6,379 nt of DNA from Rickettsia typhi (lineage in GTDB: Bacteria; Pseudomonadota; Alphaproteobacteria; Rickettsiales; UBA1997), in assembly GCA_945902255.1 (NCBI GenBank), contig CAMDMO010000086.1, forward strand, positions 1 to 6,379, in the 5' to 3' direction. The notes under the pieces were generated by a model, which did not search any database, was not told where the DNA came from, and worked only from the letters and a program-made list of their open reading frames with translations. Position numbers and translations under genes: made by a program. Below are positions 6,361 to 6,379 of this stretch, piece after piece (the stretch's first letter is position 1; each line of letters opens with the position of its first letter).

Positions 6361-6379
6361 AACTAAAAATGAATTTAAT

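Overview
The window carries five complete protein genes and no mobile element, CRISPR array, tRNA or rRNA that I can recognise. It is AT-rich: hand counts give about 17-20% GC in the intergenic stretches I counted, and the coding DNA looks like roughly 30-40%. Codons lean strongly to A/T endings, and tryptophan is encoded by TGG where I checked, so the standard bacterial code applies. Signal peptides, an outer-membrane barrel, a murein lytic transglycosylase lipoprotein and a ubiquinone hydroxylase of the COQ7 type together indicate a Gram-negative, respiring bacterium. The short COQ7, the alphaproteobacterial flavour of MltA and the base composition suggest an AT-rich, possibly genome-reduced alphaproteobacterium (Rickettsiales/Holosporales-like). 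That placement is inference, not something the sequence proves.

Layout from left to right. Positions 1-260 hold the possible 3' end of a plus-strand gene or RNA, a hairpin that looks like its terminator (82-110), and an unexplained GC-richer island (about 121-196) with repeat-like character. Four genes then lie on the minus strand. In transcription order they are ychF (5073-3976), coq7 (3970-3407), a soluble PAS-GAF histidine kinase (3299-1443) and a porin-like outer membrane protein (1379-261). A 108-bp divergent intergenic region separates ychF from mltA, which is on the plus strand (5182-6315). The last 64 bases hold an inverted repeat and a perfect TTGACA hexamer, possibly the control region of a gene beyond the window.

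The ychF-coq7 spacing of 5 bp points to one transcript. The kinase follows after 107 bp with its own plausible promoter, and the porin follows the kinase after 63 bp, so those two may also be co-transcribed. YchF (translation/stress ATPase), COQ7 (ubiquinone synthesis) and MltA (peptidoglycan turnover) are housekeeping genes. The kinase and porin are the least predictable genes: the kinase has no response regulator in the window and its signal is unknown, and the porin belongs to a family I know only as uncharacterised. None of the five genes has a recognisable Shine-Dalgarno sequence.

I do not see a convincing previously undescribed system here. The points most worth a second look are the GC-rich intergenic island, the orphan kinase-porin pair, the SD-less starts and an Asp in place of the usual Glu in the YchF nucleotide-specificity motif.
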